Source of the DNA: Bacteroidota bacterium
GTDB taxonomy: Bacteria; Bacteroidota; Bacteroidia; Bacteroidales; Prolixibacteraceae
Reading direction: 5' to 3'
Assembly (NCBI GenBank): GCA_030691295.1
Contig: JAUYEQ010000366.1
Location: 1-9,218 of the forward strand
Length of the DNA: 9,218 nucleotides
Shown here: piece by piece, positions 8,041 through 9,218 of the stretch
How positions within the stretch are numbered: position 1 is the first letter of the stretch
Layout: every line of letters starts with the position of its first letter
Made by a program: the position numbers and the translations under genes
Notes under the pieces: generated by a model
What the model was told of the DNA's origin: nothing
The model's database searches: none
Seen by the model: the letters and a program-made list of their open reading frames with translations, nothing else

Positions 8041-8044
8041 CTGA
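8027..8044. terminator. Weak inverted repeat between convergent genes
   Basis: TCAGC at 8027-8031 can pair with GCTGA at 8040-8044 around an 8-base loop. It overlaps the last codons of the GT-C-like gene and precedes the convergent gene's end at 8068. The stem is only five pairs. On the + strand no T-run follows; on the - strand reading outward the sequence is not T-rich either. It is offered only because a shared terminator would be expected in this 27-base convergent gap. Confidence 0.15.
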
Positions 8045-8067
8045 AAATCGGCAAGCTGAAATAAATG

Positions 8068-9218
8068 TCACTTCTGGTCTGCCATCCAAATTGCATCAAG
8101 TAAAATCATCGAATCGAGCGAAATATTTTTTTCGATTGCCTTCGCTTCAACTTGTTTAAGCCATTCGGGCGAACTTTTTATGGCCTTAACAAACCCGTCA
8201 ATCCTACTTTGCCTTTCATTGGCGATCGTATAGCTAGGTTGCCAACCGGAACCTGAGCCCATCGCTTTCGCCCTAATAATTTCATGCTTCGTTTCGCTGT
8301 CTGAAAAAACGGTATCAACAAGCAACTGAATGTTGTTGCGTGCAGCAGCATCTTTTACCATTTGTAACAATACAGACGCATGCCTGTCAGGAGTGGAATA
8401 GATGTGTAGGTTTTTTCCGGTAGACACCACACTATCGAGGCTAACCGTTGCACCGCGCCATAATTTCACCTCATCGGGGTTGCCTTCGTATGTAATTATA
8501 TTTGGGTTTACCTCCATCAGTTGGGGCAGATAATCTATCCGGTGACCGCAATAACTTAGGCCGTAAACCAAGGCATTTTCTGCGTACGGCCCACTTTCCC
8601 AGGTAGGTTCAACAAACCAAAAATCTGTTTTCTCAATCTCTGTGTCAACAAAGGTTTTGATTTTTTCACGCTGACCGATCAATTTTGAAATGAGGATATA
8701 ATCGTCTTTAACCCTGCCGGCAGTAAAAAAAAGAAACAGAAGTGGCAGGATGAAGGAGCCTAAAATTACCTGACTTTTTTTAACCATTATTTTTGAAAGA
8801 AAAAGCGAGATAGAAAAAAACATGAATCCATACATAATGAAAACCGGAGCCAGGTAATAGTTCTTAAAATGTTTCGAAACCATCAGCATTTGCAAGGCGA
8901 TAATGAACAGAAAACCGGCAAACAGAAACACAAAGCTTTTCATCCCTTCTTGTCTTTTTCGGATGGCTATGACTATCAACACAATTAAAGCTGCAATAAG
9001 TACAAAAAGTCCCGGATTTAACCTGAAAATTTCGGATGCACTGTCCATCATTTTCTGAAAGTTCAGCACATTGGCTTCTCCTCCGCCATAAAGCCCGTCG
9101 TGCTTAAATATGCCGGTAATAAACCGGCGAAAGTCTCCGAACTTGTTAATGATGGGTGCAATGAAAACGAAGAAAGAAACAATGCCCGATCCGATGTAAA
9201 TCAGTCTGTTTTTGTTAC
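8068..9218 (-). CDS. Polytopic membrane protein, GT-C glycosyltransferase-like, C-terminal part (5' partial)
   Basis: On the minus strand the frame is open to the right edge, so the true start lies outside the window. The GTG at 9069 is internal, since 49 more codons are readable upstream. About 382 residues are visible. There are five hydrophobic helices, at fragment residues of about 6-23, 69-86, 93-113, 120-143 and 149-166. A long loop between the first two carries GIFKHDGLYGGGEANV, which resembles the loop of PMT/GT-C-type enzymes, and SKHFKNYYLAP before the fourth helix fits the same group. Residues of about 170-382 form a soluble region with FWFVEPTWESGPYAENAL, YEGNPDEVKLWRG and a helical end (PEWLKQVEAKAIEKNISLDS). 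I do not recognise this region as a named domain. The catalytic N-terminal loops are not in view, so glycosyltransferase activity is inferred only. It converges on the neighbouring GT-C-like gene with 27 bases between stops. Confidence 0.75.
   Translation of the reverse strand, partial: NKNRLIYIGSGIVSFFVFIAPIINKFGDFRRFITGIFKHDGLYGGGEANVLNFQKMMDSASEIFRLNPGLFVLIAALIVLIVIAIRKRQEGMKSFVFLFAGFLFIIALQMLMVSKHFKNYYLAPVFIMYGFMFFSISLFLSKIMVKKSQVILGSFILPLLFLFFTAGRVKDDYILISKLIGQREKIKTFVDTEIEKTDFWFVEPTWESGPYAENALVYGLSYCGHRIDYLPQLMEVNPNIITYEGNPDEVKLWRGATVSLDSVVSTGKNLHIYSTPDRHASVLLQMVKDAAARNNIQLLVDTVFSDSETKHEIIRAKAMGSGSGWQPSYTIANERQSRIDGFVKAIKSSPEWLKQVEAKAIEKNISLDSMILLDAIWMADQK

Noticed and set aside
8039..8061. 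Direct repeat AGCTGAAA in the convergent gap
   Set aside because: Two 8-base copies (8039-8046 and 8054-8061) with no further structure; most likely chance.
9067..9069. GTG as the start of the minus-strand gene
   Set aside because: Forty-nine further codons are open to the window edge and include a hydrophobic helix and a GT-C-like loop, so the gene starts outside the window.

Overview
The window looks like chromosomal DNA from a member of the Bacteroidota, probably class Bacteroidia. The reasons are AT-rich start regions without Shine-Dalgarno sequences, a promoter matching the Bacteroidota TTTG / TAnnTTTG pattern, and a run of exported carbohydrate-active proteins. The order or genus cannot be fixed from the sequence; no rRNA, tRNA, mobile element, CRISPR array or SusC/SusD pair is present.

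Left part (1-5231, + strand): three genes point to extracellular or periplasmic polysaccharide processing. The first enters from the left edge. It is a TIM-barrel glycoside-hydrolase-like protein that ends in a formylglycine-generating-enzyme-like (FGE/SUMF1-type) domain lacking the catalytic cysteine pair. Only 14 bases later comes a secreted protein with a beta-sandwich followed by an alpha/alpha-toroid (six-hairpin glycosidase-like) domain. After a 98-base gap comes a secreted right-handed parallel beta-helix protein. The substrate cannot be read from the sequence.

Middle part (5232-8040, + strand): a 202-base gap holds a good Bacteroidota-type promoter, followed by a two-gene unit. The first gene encodes a soluble family 2 glycosyltransferase of the dolichol-phosphate-mannose-synthase type. 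The second encodes a polytopic GT-C-like membrane glycosyltransferase with a long non-membrane C-terminal region. The likely logic is that the first enzyme loads a sugar onto a polyprenyl phosphate carrier and the second transfers it to an acceptor on the outer face of the inner membrane.

Right part (8068-9218, - strand): a convergent gene, cut by the right edge, encodes the last membrane segments and the soluble C-terminal region of another polytopic membrane protein. It shares general GT-C-like features with its neighbour and ends 27 bases from it.

No wholly new system can be demonstrated. The points most worth a second look are the hydrolase/FGE-like fusion with its missing cysteines, the unclassified toroid enzyme beside it, and the extra C-terminal domain on the GT-C-like protein.
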